Of a DNA stretch of 64,000 nt, positions 18,455 to 27,501 are shown one piece after another. The notes below the pieces were generated by a model. It was given only the letters and a program-made list of their open reading frames with translations, was not told the origin of the DNA and searched no databases. Position 1 is the stretch's first letter. Every line of letters starts with the position of its first letter. This stretch comes from Streptomyces lucensis JCM 4490. GTDB taxonomy: Bacteria > Actinomycetota > Actinomycetes > Streptomycetales > Streptomycetaceae. The stretch is from contig NZ_BMUE01000010.1 of the NCBI RefSeq assembly GCF_014650035.1, forward strand, positions 1 to 64,000. The letters run 5' to 3'. A program made the translations under genes and the position numbers.

Positions 18455-19519
18455 ATGACAAGTGCAGCCCTCCGCAGCCGGGCGTGGAAAGTGCTGGAGA
18501 TGGTCACGACGCCGCTGCTGCCGTCGGACTACCTCGACCTGGTCAGCCCACTGCGTGCGGGCGCTGACCTGCGTGGGCGCATCGAGGCCGTGCACCCCGA
18601 GACGGATGACGCCGCGACTGTCGTGATCAGGCCGGGGCGGGGCTGGCGAGGCCACACAGCCGGTCAGTACGTGCGGATCGGGGTCGACGTCGACGGGGTG
18701 CGCCTGTGGCGTGCCTACTCCATCACCTCGCCGACGCACCGCCAGGACGGCCGCGTCACGATCACCGTGAAGGCGATCCCGGACGGCAAGGTCAGCAACC
18801 ACCTGGTCCGCAGGGCGAGACCGGGCACGTTGATCCAGCTCGACCAGGCGACCGGTGACTTCGTGCTGCCGCAGGCCAAGCCCGCCAAGGTGCTCTACCT
18901 GACGGCCGGCAGCGGCATCACGCCCGTGATGGGCATGCTGCGCGACATCGAGTTCGACGACGTCGTCATGGTCCACTGCGCGCCGCGGCCGCAGGACGTG
19001 ATCTTCCGCGACGAACTGCACGATCTGGTCGCGGACAAGAAGATGCGGCTCGTCGAGGTGCACACCGACACAGACGGCATGCTCGACATCGCCCGTCTCG
19101 ACGAACTCGTGCCCGACTGGGCCGAGCGCGAGACCTGGGCTTGCGGGCCCGCGGGCCTGCTCGACGCCGCCGAAGAGCACTGGAGCGAGCACGGCGTCCA
19201 AGAGCGCCTGCACACCGAACGCTTCCGCCCCGGCATCGTCGTCGCCGCCGACGGATGCGGCGGCGGCGAGGTCACGTTCCGCGCCACCGGCAAGACCGTC
19301 GCCGCGGACGGCGCCACGCCGTTGCTGGACGTCGGCGAGGAGGCCGGCGTGCTCATGCCGTCCGGGTGCCGCATGGGCATCTGCTTCGGCTGCGTCACGC
19401 CGCTCAAGGCGGGCGCCGTCCGCGACCTGCGCACCGGCGAGATCACCGAGGCCGAGCCGGGCGTCCTCATCCAGACCTGTGTGTCCGCCGCGGCGGGCCC
19501 TTGCGACATCGAACGGTAG
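18455..19519 (+). CDS. ferredoxin reductase with C-terminal [2Fe-2S] domain, desaturase electron donor
   Basis: This 354-aa protein has an FAD domain (RAYSITSP near 87), an NAD(P)H-binding domain (YLTAGSGITPVMGML near 151) and a plant-type ferredoxin domain with CRMGICFGC (~307-315) and the last ligand in QTCVS (~344). It passes electrons from NAD(P)H through FAD and the iron-sulfur cluster to the desaturase encoded 7 bp downstream; mycobacterial Rv3230c with DesA3 is the known parallel. The ATG at 18455 has GGAGG just upstream, although the frame stays open to 18173. The PucR-type regulator is divergent. Confidence 0.92.
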   Translation: MTSAALRSRAWKVLEMVTTPLLPSDYLDLVSPLRAGADLRGRIEAVHPETDDAATVVIRPGRGWRGHTAGQYVRIGVDVDGVRLWRAYSITSPTHRQDGRVTITVKAIPDGKVSNHLVRRARPGTLIQLDQATGDFVLPQAKPAKVLYLTAGSGITPVMGMLRDIEFDDVVMVHCAPRPQDVIFRDELHDLVADKKMRLVEVHTDTDGMLDIARLDELVPDWAERETWACGPAGLLDAAEEHWSEHGVQERLHTERFRPGIVVAADGCGGGEVTFRATGKTVAADGATPLLDVGEEAGVLMPSGCRMGICFGCVTPLKAGAVRDLRTGEITEAEPGVLIQTCVSAAAGPCDIER

Positions 19520-19526
19520 GAGCCCT

Positions 19527-20645
19527 TTGACCGCCATCGACCCCACCGCCCACCTGACGGCGGAGCAGATCGAGGAGCTCGGCCACGAGCTGGACGCGAT
19601 CCGCGACGAGGTGATCGCCGGACGCGGCGAGAAGGACGCCGCCTACATCCGTAGGGTCATCTCGGCGCAGCGCAAGCTCGAGCTGGTGAGCAGGGGCGTG
19701 CTGCTGTTCTCGGTCTTCCCGCCCGCGTGGCTGCTCGGCACCGCCGGTCTGTCCGTGGCGAAGATCATGGACAACATGGAGATCGGCCACAACGTCCTGC
19801 ACGGCCAGTGGGACTGGATGCGGGACCCGAAGATCCACTCCACCACCTGGGAGTGGGATCACGTCTCGCCGGCCGACCAGTGGAAGCACTCGCACAACGA
19901 GCTGCACCACACGTACACCAACGTGATCGGCAAGGACAACGACCTCGGCTACGGCATCATGCGCGTCGACGAGGACCAGGAGTGGCACCCGTTCCACCTC
20001 GGCCAGCCGCTGTGGAACTTCATCAACGCCTGCTTCTTCGAGTACGGCATCGCAGCGTACGACCTGGAGCTCGGCGAGAACCTGCACAGACGCCGCCGCA
20101 AGAACCCGGAGTTCCGCGCGCGGGCCAAGGCCGTGGGCCGCAAGATCCGCAAGCAGGTGCTCAAGGACTACGTGATCCACCCGCTGCTATCGGGCCCGTC
20201 GTTCCTCACCACGCTCGCCGCCACGTTCACCGCGAACCTGGTCCGCAACCTCTGGTCCCACTCGGTGATCATGTGCGGGCACTTCCCCGAGGGCGTACAG
20301 GTCTTCGAGCGCCGGTCGATCGAGGGCGAGACGCGCGGCCAGTGGTACCTGCGTCAGATGATGGGCTCGGCGAACATCAGCGGCAGCAGGGCCATGCACT
20401 TCATGACCGGCAACCTGTCGCACCAGATCGAGCACCACCTGTTCCCGGACCTGCCGAGCAACCGGTACGCCGAGGTCGCGGTGAAGGTGCGCGCGCTGTT
20501 CGAGAAGTACGAGCTGGAGTACGTCACCGGCCCGCTGCCCAAACAGGTGTTCTCCGCGTGGCGCAAGGTCTTCCGGCTCTCGCTGCCGAACAAGAAGCCC
20601 GAGGTCAAGACGCCGGACCGTGAGCGGGAGCTCGTCGCCGCCTGA
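19527..20645 (+). CDS. membrane acyl (lipid) desaturase, DesA3/linoleoyl-CoA desaturase type
   Basis: This 372-aa integral membrane di-iron enzyme has all three histidine boxes: HNVLH near 88, HNELHH near 123 and HQIEHH near 299. Two hydrophobic hairpins surround LLFSVFPPAWLLG and the 205-240 region. It should insert a double bond into a fatty acyl chain on the inner face of the membrane, using the reductase encoded just upstream. The start is the TTG at 19527, because a TAGGAG site overlaps the upstream stop 5 nt before it and because LTAIDPTAHLTAEQIEELG fits the usual N-terminus. The frame upstream of it overlaps the reductase gene. The cassette could tune membrane fluidity or provide an unsaturated lipid; a link to the NRPS FAAL is speculative. 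Confidence 0.92.
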   Translation: MTAIDPTAHLTAEQIEELGHELDAIRDEVIAGRGEKDAAYIRRVISAQRKLELVSRGVLLFSVFPPAWLLGTAGLSVAKIMDNMEIGHNVLHGQWDWMRDPKIHSTTWEWDHVSPADQWKHSHNELHHTYTNVIGKDNDLGYGIMRVDEDQEWHPFHLGQPLWNFINACFFEYGIAAYDLELGENLHRRRRKNPEFRARAKAVGRKIRKQVLKDYVIHPLLSGPSFLTTLAATFTANLVRNLWSHSVIMCGHFPEGVQVFERRSIEGETRGQWYLRQMMGSANISGSRAMHFMTGNLSHQIEHHLFPDLPSNRYAEVAVKVRALFEKYELEYVTGPLPKQVFSAWRKVFRLSLPNKKPEVKTPDRERELVAA

Positions 20646-20654
20646 CTGTTACAA

Positions 20655-20685
20655 GCGCCTGGCTCACGAACCCGATGTCAGGCGC
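20655..20685 (+). terminator. weak hairpin after the desaturase gene
   Basis: GCGCCTG and CAGGCGC form a 7-bp stem with a 17-nt loop 10 nt after the desaturase stop, with partial extension at the base. The rest of the gap to 21086 shows no gene. Confidence 0.35.
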
Positions 20686-21086
20686 CCTTGTCCGCAGGCT
20701 CCAGAATCTCCACGCACCTCACGTGATGCGTCATCGGAAACACGTCACAAGGTGTGTGGACGGGAGGAGAATCTGCGCAGGTCGCATGGGGTTTTCCCGC
20801 CTTGGGCGCGGGCGGTGAGGCGGCCGCAGCGTCACATGAGCGTCATGTCTGACGCACTTTTGCACCGGGCTGTCCGCGTTTCTGATGCCCATGGCCGTCA
20901 TGTTGCTGCTCGGGCGGCAGGTCAGCTGCCGGGGGTGCTGCGGGATGCCCGGCGCAGCGCTCGCCACCGGGCCGCCCGGGGCGACCCGGTGGGCCGGTGA
21001 TGAGGCTGGACATCAGGACCGACTCGTCGCCGGGTCACACCTCGTGCACATCGGCGTCCGCCCCCGGACGCCTGCCCGGGTGTGGC

Positions 21087-22772
21087 TCAGGCGTCGATGA
21101 TGACGGGGATGATGAGGGGCTTGCGGCGGTAGGTGCGGAACGCCCAGTTCGCCACGGCGCGGGCGATGAGCTGTTCGAGTTGGCGCGCGTCCCCGACGCC
21201 TTCCTCGGCCGCGGCGGCCAGGGTCTTCTCGATGACGGGGACGACCGGCTCGAAGGTGGCGTCGTCGTGCACGAAACCGCGGGCCAGGAAGTCGGGGGCC
21301 TCGGCGAGGGCGCCGGTGTCCGCGTCGACGATCGCCACCACGGTGACCACGCCTTCGGCGGCGAGGGTGAGGCGGTCCTTGAGGGACGCCTCGGTGGCGC
21401 CGCCGACCTCCATGCCGTCCACGTAGACGTTGCCGGCGGGGACCTTGCCGGTGATGGACGCGCGCCCGTCGACGAGGTCGACGACGACGCCGTCCTCCGC
21501 GATGACGACCCGGTCGGGGTCGACACCGGTACGGATGGCGAGGTCGGCGTTGGCCCGCAGGTGGCGCCATTCGCCGTGCACGGGCATGACGTTGCGGGGT
21601 TTGACGATGTTGTAGCAGTAGACGAGCTCGCCCGCGCTGGCATGCCCGGAGACGTGCACCTTGGCGTTGCCCTTGTGGACCACGTGGGCGCCCCACCGGG
21701 TGAGTCCGTTGATCACCCGGTAGATGGCGTTCTCGTTGCCGGGGATGAGGGAGCTGGCGAGCAGGACGGTGTCGCCCTTGCCGATGCGGATCAGGTGGTC
21801 GCGGTTGGCCATCCGTGACAGCGCGGCCATCGGTTCGCCCTGGGAGCCGGTGCACACCAGCGTGATCTTGTGGTCCGGGAGCTTCTCCAGCTCCTTCGTG
21901 CTCACGACCAGACCGGAGGGGACCTTCAGATAGCCCAGGTCACGGGCGATGCCCATGTTGCGGACCATCGACCGGCCGACGAAGGCGACCTTGCGGCCGT
22001 GCTGGTGTGCGGCGTCCAGGACCTGCTGGATGCGGTGCACGTGGCTGGCGAAGCTGGAGACGATGACCCGGCGCGGCGCGGTGCGCATCACCTGCTCGAT
22101 CGCCGGATTCAGCTCGCGCTCGGACGTGGTGAAGCCGGGTACCTCGGCGTTGGTGGAGTCGGTGAGGAACAGGTCCACGCCCTCCTCGCCGAGGCGGGCG
22201 AAGGCGCGCAGATCGGTGATGCGGTCGTCGAGAGGGAACTGGTCCATCTTGAAGTCACCGGTGTGCAGCACCATCCCGGCCCGGGTGCGGATCGCGACCG
22301 CGAGGCTGTCGGGGATGGAGTGGTTGACCGCCACGAACTCGCAGTCGAAGGGCCCGAAGGCACGCCGGTCGCCCTCCCGCACCCGCACCGTGCGCGGCCG
22401 GATCCCGTGTTCCTTGAGCTTGGCCTCCAGGAACGCCAGCGTCAGCTTGGAGCCGACGAGGGGAATGTCGGACCGCTCGCGCAGCAGGTACGGCACGCCG
22501 CCGATGTGGTCCTCGTGGCCGTGGGTGAGGACCACGGCCACGATGTCGTCCAGCCGGTCCCGGATCGAGGTGAAGTCCGGCAGGATCACGTCCACGCCGG
22601 GCTGGGTCTCCTCGGGGAACAGCACGCCGCAGTCGACGACGAGCAGCTTGCCCGCGTGCTCGAAGACGGTCATGTTGCGGCCGATCTCACCCAGGCCCCC
22701 CAGGGCGATGACCCGCAGCCCTCCTTCGGGAAGGGGCGGGGCGGCTTTCAGTTCGGGGTGCGGATGACTCAT
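21087..22772 (-). CDS. rnj: ribonuclease J (metallo-beta-lactamase fold)
   Basis: This 561-aa protein has the RNase J layout: a metallo-beta-lactamase domain starting GGLRVIALGGLGEIGRNM with the metal motif LTHGHEDHIGG, the HTGDFKMD motif, a beta-CASP domain (FASHVHRIQQVLDAA, CTGSQGEPMAALSRM, HVSGHAS) and a C-terminal domain ending in RRKPLIIPVIIDA. RNase J combines 5'-3' exonuclease and endonuclease activity in mRNA decay and rRNA maturation. The start is the ATG at 22772 (MSHPHPELKAAPPLPEGGLR); the frame upstream is open but low-complexity. Streptomyces genomes normally have one rnj next to dapA. No dapA is seen here, so this may be a second copy or a relocated gene. Confidence 0.93.
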   Translation of the reverse strand: MSHPHPELKAAPPLPEGGLRVIALGGLGEIGRNMTVFEHAGKLLVVDCGVLFPEETQPGVDVILPDFTSIRDRLDDIVAVVLTHGHEDHIGGVPYLLRERSDIPLVGSKLTLAFLEAKLKEHGIRPRTVRVREGDRRAFGPFDCEFVAVNHSIPDSLAVAIRTRAGMVLHTGDFKMDQFPLDDRITDLRAFARLGEEGVDLFLTDSTNAEVPGFTTSERELNPAIEQVMRTAPRRVIVSSFASHVHRIQQVLDAAHQHGRKVAFVGRSMVRNMGIARDLGYLKVPSGLVVSTKELEKLPDHKITLVCTGSQGEPMAALSRMANRDHLIRIGKGDTVLLASSLIPGNENAIYRVINGLTRWGAHVVHKGNAKVHVSGHASAGELVYCYNIVKPRNVMPVHGEWRHLRANADLAIRTGVDPDRVVIAEDGVVVDLVDGRASITGKVPAGNVYVDGMEVGGATEASLKDRLTLAAEGVVTVVAIVDADTGALAEAPDFLARGFVHDDATFEPVVPVIEKTLAAAAEEGVGDARQLEQLIARAVANWAFRTYRRKPLIIPVIIDA

Positions 22773-23220
22773 ACCCTGACGGTACCCGGAGACTGGCAAC
22801 GGTGATCCATTACCTCCTCCCGACAGGGTCGGGGCACCACAACGGATGTCCGGGGACGATCCGATGACGCCGGCGGCCGGACAGGGAGGGGTCAAGGCGG
22901 GGTCCAGCCAGGGTGCGCTCGAAAGCCGCCACGAGAGGATCTTGGATTCCTGAAGGCGGCTGGTCAGGATGCGGTAGGCATCGCGCAGGCGAGCGGCGCC
23001 AGGTTTCTGCCGAGGCCGGCATGCCCCGTCGCGTCGGGAATGAGGTCGGCGGGGTAGGGAGCCGGCAGCGGCTGCATGAGAGGCGTCGTGCCAGGCGCGC
23101 GGGACGGCACGGACGTCGACACGGCAGGCGTGTGCCTCACTGGGCCTGGCAGGCCACCGATGGGCAACCGGCGCGCCGGCAGAACTCCGGCCGGGACTGG
23201 CGGAACCGTTTCGGACAGAG
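22773..23220. other. non-coding stretch upstream of rnj
   Basis: No convincing gene. The rnj promoter should lie in the first 100-200 bp on the minus strand, but I cannot assign boxes. The remainder has only unstructured open frames. Confidence 0.4.
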
Positions 23221-23253
23221 AAGGACCCCGGCGTGGTGATTGCCGGGGTCCTT
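23221..23253. terminator. strong hairpin terminator after the MerR-type gene
   Basis: A perfect 12-bp stem (AAGGACCCCGGC / GCCGGGGTCCTT) with a 9-nt loop lies about 100 bp past the stop of the minus-strand MerR-type gene. Confidence 0.75.
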
Positions 23254-23352
23254 GCCCCCGTGGCAGTCGGGGGCGCTCGTTTCAGGGACCGAGGGGGGGT
23301 CCAGGCGGTGGCGGGCCGTGAGCGTCGTCCGTGTCTTCGTGCCGGCGTCCGG

Positions 23353-23697
23353 TCAGGCCGAGGTCTTCTGCTGCGGCTCTGGGCCTTGTGTGCGCGTTTG
23401 CTCGTTGATGCGCTGCGCTTCTTCGAGTTGGTCTTCGAGGACGATGATGCGGCAGGCAGCTTCGATGGGGGTGCCCTGGTCGACGAGTTCGCGGGCACGG
23501 GCAGCGATGCGCAGCTGGTAGCGGGAGTAGCGGCGGTGGCCGCCTTCGGAGCGCAAAGGTGTGATCAGGCGGTGTTCGCCGAGGGCGCGCAGGAAGGCGG
23601 GGGTGGTGCCGAGCATGTCGGCGGCCCGGCCCATGGTGTAGGCGGGGTAGTCGTCGTCATCGAGAGGGGTGACGGCGCGGGAACTGCCAGGGGGCAT
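23353..23697 (-). CDS. MerR-family small transcriptional regulator
   Basis: This 114-aa protein has a MerR winged helix-turn-helix: YPAYTMGRAADMLGTTPAFL, then the wing residues LITPLRSEGGHRRYSRYQL and a second helical part with ARARELVDQGTPIEAACRII. A short C-terminal coiled segment (LEDQLEEAQRINEQT) follows, and no effector-binding domain is present. This fits the small regulator type found near cold-shock and stress genes in Streptomyces. The ATG at 23697 has an AAGAGG site upstream; an upstream open frame reaches 24114 but is low-complexity. It probably binds its own promoter or neighbouring stress genes (inference). Confidence 0.85.
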   Translation of the reverse strand: MPPGSSRAVTPLDDDDYPAYTMGRAADMLGTTPAFLRALGEHRLITPLRSEGGHRRYSRYQLRIAARARELVDQGTPIEAACRIIVLEDQLEEAQRINEQTRTQGPEPQQKTSA

Positions 23698-24439
23698 AGA
23701 CCTCTTCTTCCGGGGGACGCGTCGGGGGGCCCGGGCGCCGTACTGGCACCCGGACCCCGAGCTTTCAACACCATCTACCGGCGAACTGCGCCGGCCCTGT
23801 ATGTCCGCAGGATCCGCCTGGGAGGGCGGGACTGCGGGGATCGCGGATGCGTGACCGGGGACCACCTTCCAATCCGGGGCCTGCGGTACCCGGGCGGACT
23901 GCTTCCTCGCCCGGGCGATCCTGATGGCGTCTCGCTCCTTACCTTCGGTTACTCGGTGGTACTGCTGGATATCGCGGGTACTGCTCACGACCCTCCTGGG
24001 CCGTGTCCTGCTTGACCTGCCGGCATGGCAGTTCATGTCTGCCGCGCCCACTTCGACTTCCTGGGTACGACAAAGACAGTAACCCTGCGACGGGCCAATG
24101 TCTACTGTCGTCACGACAGGTTTTCTCCATGGTTAGTGTCTGGAGTTCTTCCGCAAAGACACTCGGAAGAGTGCTGTCCCGGGTTGCTTGCCGGCTCGGC
24201 GACCACATGCTGAGCCTTGAGGCACAAAACCGATCCAGGTGGGGTGACAGCGCATGACCGCCATGGAGACCGGCCTTCACATCGGTACTGCCGTTGGCGC
24301 TGAGACTGATCATGGCCCTGAGTTGAGGGCTGCCGCCGCCCCTGGGCCGCCGAGGTAGGCGCGTCAAACGGGCCATGGGGTGATCTTGTCCCGTGAGTGA
24401 TTCGCAGCCGGTGTGCGCGGAGGCCGGCTGGCCCGCTTC
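23698..24439. other. non-coding stretch between MerR-type gene and IS30 remnant
   Basis: No gene recognised on either strand. The start of this stretch should hold the MerR-type gene's leader and promoter. Base composition is mixed, as expected for debris next to an insertion sequence. Confidence 0.4.
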
Positions 24440-24820
24440 CATGAACGACGACGGAAGGCTCGCTGCAGCAGCACGGCGCCGCCGCTGTCCGCAACGCGCT
24501 CACCGAGACCGCCCAGACCTGCCGCCTCACCTGATGCGGCCCCTGACCTGGGATCAGGGCATCGAGATGGCCTCCCACCGCGCCTTCACCATCACCACGG
24601 ACATCCCGGTCCACTTCTGCGCCCCGGCCAGCCCCTGGCAGCGCGGCTCTACCGAGAACCCCCACGGCCTGCTGCGGCAGTACTTCCCCAAGGGCACCGA
24701 CTTGTCCCGCCATCCCGCGAGGACCTGGACGCCGCCGCCACCGAACCCAACAGCCGCCCACGCAAAACGCTCGACTGGGAGACCCCAGCCGAGCGTCTGT
24801 CTAAACTGCTCGCCGCTTGA
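24440..24820 (+). pseudogene. IS30-family transposase, C-terminal remnant with frameshifts
   Basis: Two frames together give the end of an IS30-type transposase: an AAAVRNALTETAQT piece, then PPHLMRPLTWDQGIEMASH, ITTDIPVHFCAPASPWQRGS and TENPHGLLRQYFPKGTDL in one frame. EDLDAAATEPNSRPRKTLDW and ETPAERLSKLLAA follow in another. The DDE residues in TWDQG and TEN are still readable, but at least two frameshifts and the missing N-terminal half make it inactive. No inverted repeats were found. It ends 55 bp from the stop of the convergent cold-shock-group gene. Confidence 0.85.
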
Positions 24821-24874
24821 TCAACTCACCGCAGTGTTGCTACGCCCCCGGAATTCGCCCACGCCGGTGGGGCC

Positions 24875-25162
24875 TCACTGCTCTGTTCGGGGCCCGTACG
24901 GGTCGGCCACGAGCGCAGATGCGGCGGTAGGGCGGGTGCGGCAGGTGAAGCCGAGTTGGGTCATGGCCCTGAGGACTTCGCCGGTGCTGAAATCACGCCG
25001 GTCCTGGCGGGTGACGACCTGGCCGACCTGCTTGGCGGGGTAGTGGCGTCGTCCGATGATGACGAACTCACCGCTGACCAGCTCAGGTGTGACGCCCTTC
25101 ATCGATTCCACCACGCCGCTCTTGGTCAGGTCGAACGGGAAGCGGGCGATGACACAGCGCAT
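24875..25162 (-). CDS. small conserved actinobacterial protein of unknown function (95 aa)
   Basis: The protein starts MRCVIARFPFDLTKSGVVES and continues with V-x-G-E-F-V-I-I-G-R-R-H-Y-P-A-K-Q-V-G-Q-V-V-T-R-Q-D-R-R-D-F-S-T-G-E-V. I recall this small family from Streptomyces cold-shock/DEAD-box helicase neighbourhoods, but I know no function for it. The ATG at 25162 has GGAGG 5 nt upstream. It lies last in the minus-strand group csp-helicase-CBS-this gene, so a role in cold or stress RNA handling is plausible (inference). No catalytic motif or membrane segment is seen. Confidence 0.8.
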   Translation of the reverse strand: MRCVIARFPFDLTKSGVVESMKGVTPELVSGEFVIIGRRHYPAKQVGQVVTRQDRRDFSTGEVLRAMTQLGFTCRTRPTAASALVADPYGPRTEQ

Positions 25163-25211
25163 GATGCCTCCAGGGAGAAGGGAAGACGGGGCCGGGTAGG
25201 GTGACGGCGGT

Positions 25212-25613
25212 TCAGCGAGAGAGGGCGAGGACGCCCAGAGCGTTGCCGTGTCCGTCGACCACGGGCGGGGCCCCGGGCCGGGGGCAGCGCATCGCACGCT
25301 CGGCTTCGGCCCTCGTGGCCGGCGGCGGGGCGAAGGGCCCGATGACGTCGGCGATGTCACGCAGGCGGATCCGGTCCGTGTATCCGGAGCCGTCACGAAC
25401 GGCCGTGAGCCGGTCCCGGGTGACCAGGCCGGTGCACATACCGTCCTCGTCGCAGACGGCCAGCTGACCTGTACGGGCGGCGACCATCACGGACAGTGCC
25501 ACCTCCACGGTCATGTCCTCCCAGACCTGCGGTCCGGCCGCGTCCGCGGGATCGGCCGCCGTCTGCACCGCGTTGGTACGTGTCGAGCGGAACTGCGTCT
25601 GGTCCAGCGTCAA
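25212..25613 (-). CDS. CBS-domain protein
   Basis: This 133-aa protein consists of one CBS pair: WEDMTVEVALSVMVAARTGQ, LAVCDEDGMCTGLVTRDRL with the typical GxVTxxDL-type strand, then a second repeat with PPVVDGHGNALGVLALS. CBS pairs bind adenine nucleotides and act as energy sensors. The start is the TTG at 25613, supported by AGGAGG a few bases upstream. It lies 45 bp after the DEAD-box helicase gene and 49 bp before the small protein gene, so the three are probably one operon. Confidence 0.85.
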   Translation of the reverse strand: MTLDQTQFRSTRTNAVQTAADPADAAGPQVWEDMTVEVALSVMVAARTGQLAVCDEDGMCTGLVTRDRLTAVRDGSGYTDRIRLRDIADVIGPFAPPPATRAEAERAMRCPRPGAPPVVDGHGNALGVLALSR

Positions 25614-25658
25614 AGGGTGCCTCCTGCGAAGTTGGGCGGGCTTCCTGACACCAAGGTT

Positions 25659-27155
25659 CTATGTCGCCGCACTGGCGGTGGACTGCCGTACGGGCGCGCG
25701 GCGGGCCGCCGAGACGGGGCGGCGCCGACCGCGTGAGGTGGCGCCGCGCTTCTTGGGGCGTTCGACCACCGGTGCGGTGATGACGACCGGGATGCCGGAG
25801 GGGGCCTGGGCGCCGGTGATGCGGTGCAGGGCCTCTTCGCCGACGCGGACCTGGGTGGTCTGCGGGACGATGCCGGCCGCTGCCATGAGGCGGGTCATGC
25901 CGCGGCGCTGGTTGGGGGTGACCAGGGTGACGACGCTGCCGGACTCTCCTGCGCGGGCGGTGCGGCCGCCGCGGTGGAGGTAGTCCTTGTGGTCGGTCGG
26001 CGGGTCGACGTTGACGACGAGGTCGAGGTTGTCGACGTGGATGCCGCGCGCCGCGACGTTGGTCGCTACCAGCACGTTGACGTGTCCGGTCTTGAACTGT
26101 GCCAGCGTGCGGGTGCGCTGTGGCTGTGACTTCCCGCCGTGCAGGGCGGCGGCCCGGACCCCGCTGTTCAGGAGGTGTTCGGTGAGGCCGTCGACGGCGT
26201 GCTTGGTGTCGAGGAACATGATCACGCGGCCGTCGCGTGCGGCGATCTGGGTGGTTGCCGTGTGCTTGTCGGCGCCGTGAACATGGAGCACGTGGTGCTC
26301 CATCGTCGTGACCGCGCCGGCCGAGGGGTCGACGGAGTGCACGACGGGGTCGCTGAGGTAGCGGCGCACGAGCAGGTCGACGTTGCGGTCGAGAGTGGCG
26401 GAGAACAGCATGCGCTGGCCTTCGGGGCGGACCTGGTCGAGGAGGGCGGTGACCTGCGGCATGAAGCCCATGTCGGCCATCTGGTCGGCCTCGTCTAGGA
26501 CGGTGATTGAGATCTGGTTCAGTCGGCAGTCGCCACGGTCGATGAGGTCTTTGAGGCGTCCCGGCGTGGCGACGACGACCTCGGCGCCGGCGCGCAGCGC
26601 GCTCGCCTGCCGGCCGATCGGCATTCCGCCCACCACCGTGGCCAGCCGCAGCCTCACGGAGCGGGCGTACGGGGCGAGCGCGTCGGTGACCTGCTGCGCC
26701 AGCTCACGCGTGGGTACGAGGATCAGCCCCAGCGGCTGCCTCGCCTCGGCGCGCTGACCGGCCGTACGGGCCAGCAGCGCCAGCCCGAAGGCGAGGGTCT
26801 TGCCGGAGCCGGTGCGGCCACGGCCCAGTACGTCCCGGCCGGCGAGGGAATTCGGCAGGGTCGCGGCCTGGATCGGGAAGGGTACGGTCACGCCTTGCGA
26901 GCTGAGCGCGCCCAGCAGCGCCCCGGGCATGTCGAGATCGGCGAAGCCCTCCACGGCGGGGAGTGCGGGAGTGATCGTCCTGGGCAGCGCGAACTCCCCC
27001 TGAACCCCGGCGGGCCGGCGGCCGTAACCACCCGAACGGCCCGGCCCGCCGGAGCGGCTCCTCGCCGACGAACCGAATCGGCTGCCGCCCCTTCCGGATT
27101 CGGCACTGCCGTTACGGGTGCGGGTGAAGCGGTCGTTCGTGCGTGTGCGGTTCAT
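25659..27155 (-). CDS. DEAD-box ATP-dependent RNA helicase (cold-shock group)
   Basis: This 498-aa helicase has an Arg/Gly/Ser-rich N-terminal tail (~1-50), the Q motif region, GRGRTGSGKT near 118, PTRELAQQ, TPGRL, VLDEADQM near 220, SATL, ARGIHVDNLDLVVNVD and HRGGRTARAG near 400, and a basic tail. Such helicases unwind structured RNA at low temperature. The start is the ATG at 27155 with GAGGAAGG upstream; a further in-frame ATG at 27179 lacks a better site. It is transcribed after the cold-shock protein gene in the same direction, with a ~350-bp gap holding the csp terminator and the helicase leader. Confidence 0.93.
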   Translation of the reverse strand: MNRTRTNDRFTRTRNGSAESGRGGSRFGSSARSRSGGPGRSGGYGRRPAGVQGEFALPRTITPALPAVEGFADLDMPGALLGALSSQGVTVPFPIQAATLPNSLAGRDVLGRGRTGSGKTLAFGLALLARTAGQRAEARQPLGLILVPTRELAQQVTDALAPYARSVRLRLATVVGGMPIGRQASALRAGAEVVVATPGRLKDLIDRGDCRLNQISITVLDEADQMADMGFMPQVTALLDQVRPEGQRMLFSATLDRNVDLLVRRYLSDPVVHSVDPSAGAVTTMEHHVLHVHGADKHTATTQIAARDGRVIMFLDTKHAVDGLTEHLLNSGVRAAALHGGKSQPQRTRTLAQFKTGHVNVLVATNVAARGIHVDNLDLVVNVDPPTDHKDYLHRGGRTARAGESGSVVTLVTPNQRRGMTRLMAAAGIVPQTTQVRVGEEALHRITGAQAPSGIPVVITAPVVERPKKRGATSRGRRRPVSAARRAPVRQSTASAAT

Positions 27156-27304
27156 GCGGAACCTTCCTCGATACGGCACATATCAAGGAATTCCCGCAGC
27201 GATCAGCAGCACAGAGAATTGCAAGAATGGACCGGTGGAATGCGAAAGCGAATCTGCCCGACGAAAAATCCGTGCGGCACAGGAGCTTGAATGAGTGGCG
27301 CGAA

Positions 27305-27329
27305 GCGGACGCAATGTTCGGGCGTCCGC
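27305..27329 (-). promoter_or_regulatory. hairpin in the leader of the DEAD-box helicase gene
   Basis: GCGGACGC and GCGTCCGC form an 8-bp stem with a 9-nt loop about 150 bp upstream of the helicase ATG. Its position in a probable long 5' leader suggests temperature- or translation-linked control, as for other cold-shock mRNAs; this is inference only. Confidence 0.35.
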
Positions 27330-27440
27330 CGCGATGAAGCTATGAAGGTATGCGTGCACCCCTGGAGGGTGCCCCGTATGCCGTGAGCCTACGGGTTTCC
27401 TGGTTGTCGTCCACAGGCGAAACCACTGCGGAAAATGCGA

Positions 27441-27482
27441 GTAGCTGGGGCCCGCACCCCGAAGGACGCGGGCCCCAGCTAC
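27441..27482 (-). terminator. strong hairpin terminator after the cold-shock gene
   Basis: A perfect 15-bp stem (GTAGCTGGGGCCCGC and its complement) with a 12-nt loop lies 20 bp past the stop of the cold-shock protein gene. It should end csp transcription before the helicase gene. Confidence 0.85.
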
Positions 27483-27501
27483 AACTACGCGACAGTCAGC
27501 C

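Noticed and set aside
22810..23220. Upstream extension of the RNase J frame (to 23498)
   Set aside because: The extension is low-complexity, and RNase J homologues start near the MSHPHPE... methionine at 22772.
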